Assembly: GCF_003143755.1 (NCBI RefSeq)
Contig: NZ_QFRI01000004.1
Span: 62,001-126,000 of the forward strand
Direction of reading: 5' to 3'
Source of the DNA: Algibacter marinivivus
Lineage (GTDB): Bacteria > Bacteroidota > Bacteroidia > Flavobacteriales > Flavobacteriaceae
DNA length: 64,000 nt
A program made the translations under genes and the position numbers. Numbering within the stretch: position 1 is the stretch's first letter; every line of letters begins with the position of its first letter. Under the pieces are notes generated by a model, which was given only the letters and a program-made list of their open reading frames with translations, ran no database searches and was not told the origin of the DNA. Below are positions 63,312-64,000 of the stretch, piece after piece.

Positions 63312-63845
63312 TTAATCTATTTTAACCTTTTTAGGTGGCTGCATAACTTCGCCACAATTAGGGCATCTTCGTTTGTTTTTATCGCCGTAGTATTCGTCAA
63401 AAATCTTAGGCATATCCGTTTCAATATTATCTAGAGTAAAATCTTCTTCATAAAGCTTTGTTACACAATTTTCACAAAACCAAAGCAACGCATCTTTAAC
63501 ACCTTTTTCTCTAGGATATTCAATAACCAACCCAACAGTATTAGCCCCTCGTTGTGGAGAATGTGGCACTTTTGGTGGCAATAAAAATATTTCACCTTCC
63601 CTTATATGTATGTCTTTTGGAGTTCCTTTATCAATTACTTTTAATACAATATCGCCTTCAACCTGATAGAAAAACTCAGGTGTTTCGTTGTAATGATAAT
63701 CCTTTCTACTATTTGGTCCGCCAACAACCATTACTATAAAATCACCATCTTTCCAAACCACTTTATTTCCCACAGGAGGCTTTAAAAGATGTCTATTTTC
63801 TTCTATCCAAGCTTTAAAATTTATCGGAGGGAATAATTTACTCAT
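63312..63845 (-). CDS. nbaC: 3-hydroxyanthranilate 3,4-dioxygenase
   Basis: 177 residues. A ring-cleaving Fe(II) cupin: WKDGDFIVMVVGGPNSRKDYHYNETPEFFYQ with His and Glu ligands, then EGEIFLLPPKVPHSPQR with the third His. The C-terminal rubredoxin-like part binds a second iron (FCENCVTKL and CPNCGEVM). This is the usual prokaryotic form with the iron-binding tail. It makes the unstable semialdehyde that the ACMSD-like enzyme decarboxylates. The leader is taken up by repeat copy F from 11 bp before the ATG. Confidence 0.93.
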   Translation of the reverse strand: MSKLFPPINFKAWIEENRHLLKPPVGNKVVWKDGDFIVMVVGGPNSRKDYHYNETPEFFYQVEGDIVLKVIDKGTPKDIHIREGEIFLLPPKVPHSPQRGANTVGLVIEYPREKGVKDALLWFCENCVTKLYEEDFTLDNIETDMPKIFDEYYGDKNKRRCPNCGEVMQPPKKVKID

Positions 63846-63855
63846 TGTTTTATGT

Positions 63856-63947
63856 TTTGGGCGTTACCCCCAAAAAGGGGTCAGGCTATACGCTATATCT
63901 TTTTTGCTTTTAAGGGCAAAAAAGGATGCCGCTTCTATCCTTAACGC
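63856..63947 (+). repeat. Dispersed structured repeat, copy F
   Basis: Begins TTTGGGCGTTACC and ends CTATCCTTAACGC. Hairpin CCCC-caaaaa-GGGG near the left end and TTTTTTGC-ttttaagg-GCAAAAAA in the centre, almost the same as copy D. It starts 10 bp upstream of the nbaC start, in the opposite reading direction. Confidence 0.85.
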
Positions 63948-64000
63948 AAATTCCTTACTAATATACAAACACCTTAAATTTTATTAAAGTTATCGTAGTT

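Noticed and set aside
1-64000. CRISPR arrays, IS elements, prophage, restriction-modification genes
   Set aside because: No regular spacer-repeat arrays, no transposase, integrase, phage structural or R-M genes were seen on either strand.

Overview
The window is AT-rich chromosomal DNA from a member of the phylum Bacteroidota, almost certainly a (marine) Flavobacteriaceae. Evidence: type IX secretion genes (porT, a plug-protein homologue, a cargo protein with a type A sorting domain), a TamA-like lipoprotein (TamL), a complete Na+-translocating NQR operon, UbiE/MenG-type quinone methylation, and promoters of the Bacteroidota TAnnTTTG type. I see no plasmid, phage or IS backbone, no CRISPR array and no rRNA. 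One tRNA, tRNA-Gly(TCC), is present.

Layout. 1-7.8 kb: end of a sensor histidine kinase, accD, class II aldolase, tamL, an rRNA-type methyltransferase, porT, ubiE. 7.9-12.3 kb: trkA-trkH potassium uptake, then a DoxX-like membrane protein between two small single-span proteins. 12.4-16.4 kb: aminotransferase, fatty acid desaturase, rsmG, TPR protein. 16.5-22.8 kb is the most accessory stretch: an ECF42-type sigma factor with its DGPF/YCII partner, a four-gene module (SPW-like, YHS, SnoaL-like, double AraC regulator) bracketed by inverted hairpin sequences, a displaced 3' end of pruA, and a lone radical SAM/SPASM gene. 22.8-35 kb: pruA, NRDE protein, DUF6695-like protein, VOC protein, apaG, the T9SS plug homologue, nqrABCDEF. 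35-44 kb: secreted and envelope proteins, including an ECF sigma / TPR membrane protein / CHAT-TPR protease operon. 44-52 kb: apbE (which flavinylates NQR), the map-cupin-methyltransferase group, a HAD protein, gpmI, an ankyrin protein, an M48 protease, two GNATs, tRNA-Gly. 52-61 kb: pepE and a run of three CarboxypepD_reg-like proteins, a DUF6702 protein and two tandem M1 metallopeptidases. 61-64 kb: tatA, an O-methyltransferase and two kynurenine-pathway genes (ACMSD-like and 3-hydroxyanthranilate dioxygenase).

The main non-genic signals are: (i) six copies of an 87-127 bp intergenic repeat with conserved ends and inner hairpins whose sequence changes while pairing is kept; (ii) three exact copies of an ECF-like promoter, TGTAAC-N16-CGTC, each just upstream of an unrelated small gene; (iii) the inverted hairpin pair enclosing the AraC module; (iv) the duplicated pruA 3' end; and (v) candidate leaderless or non-ATG starts. 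All calls were made by eye from sequence; identities, folds and family names were not checked against any database.
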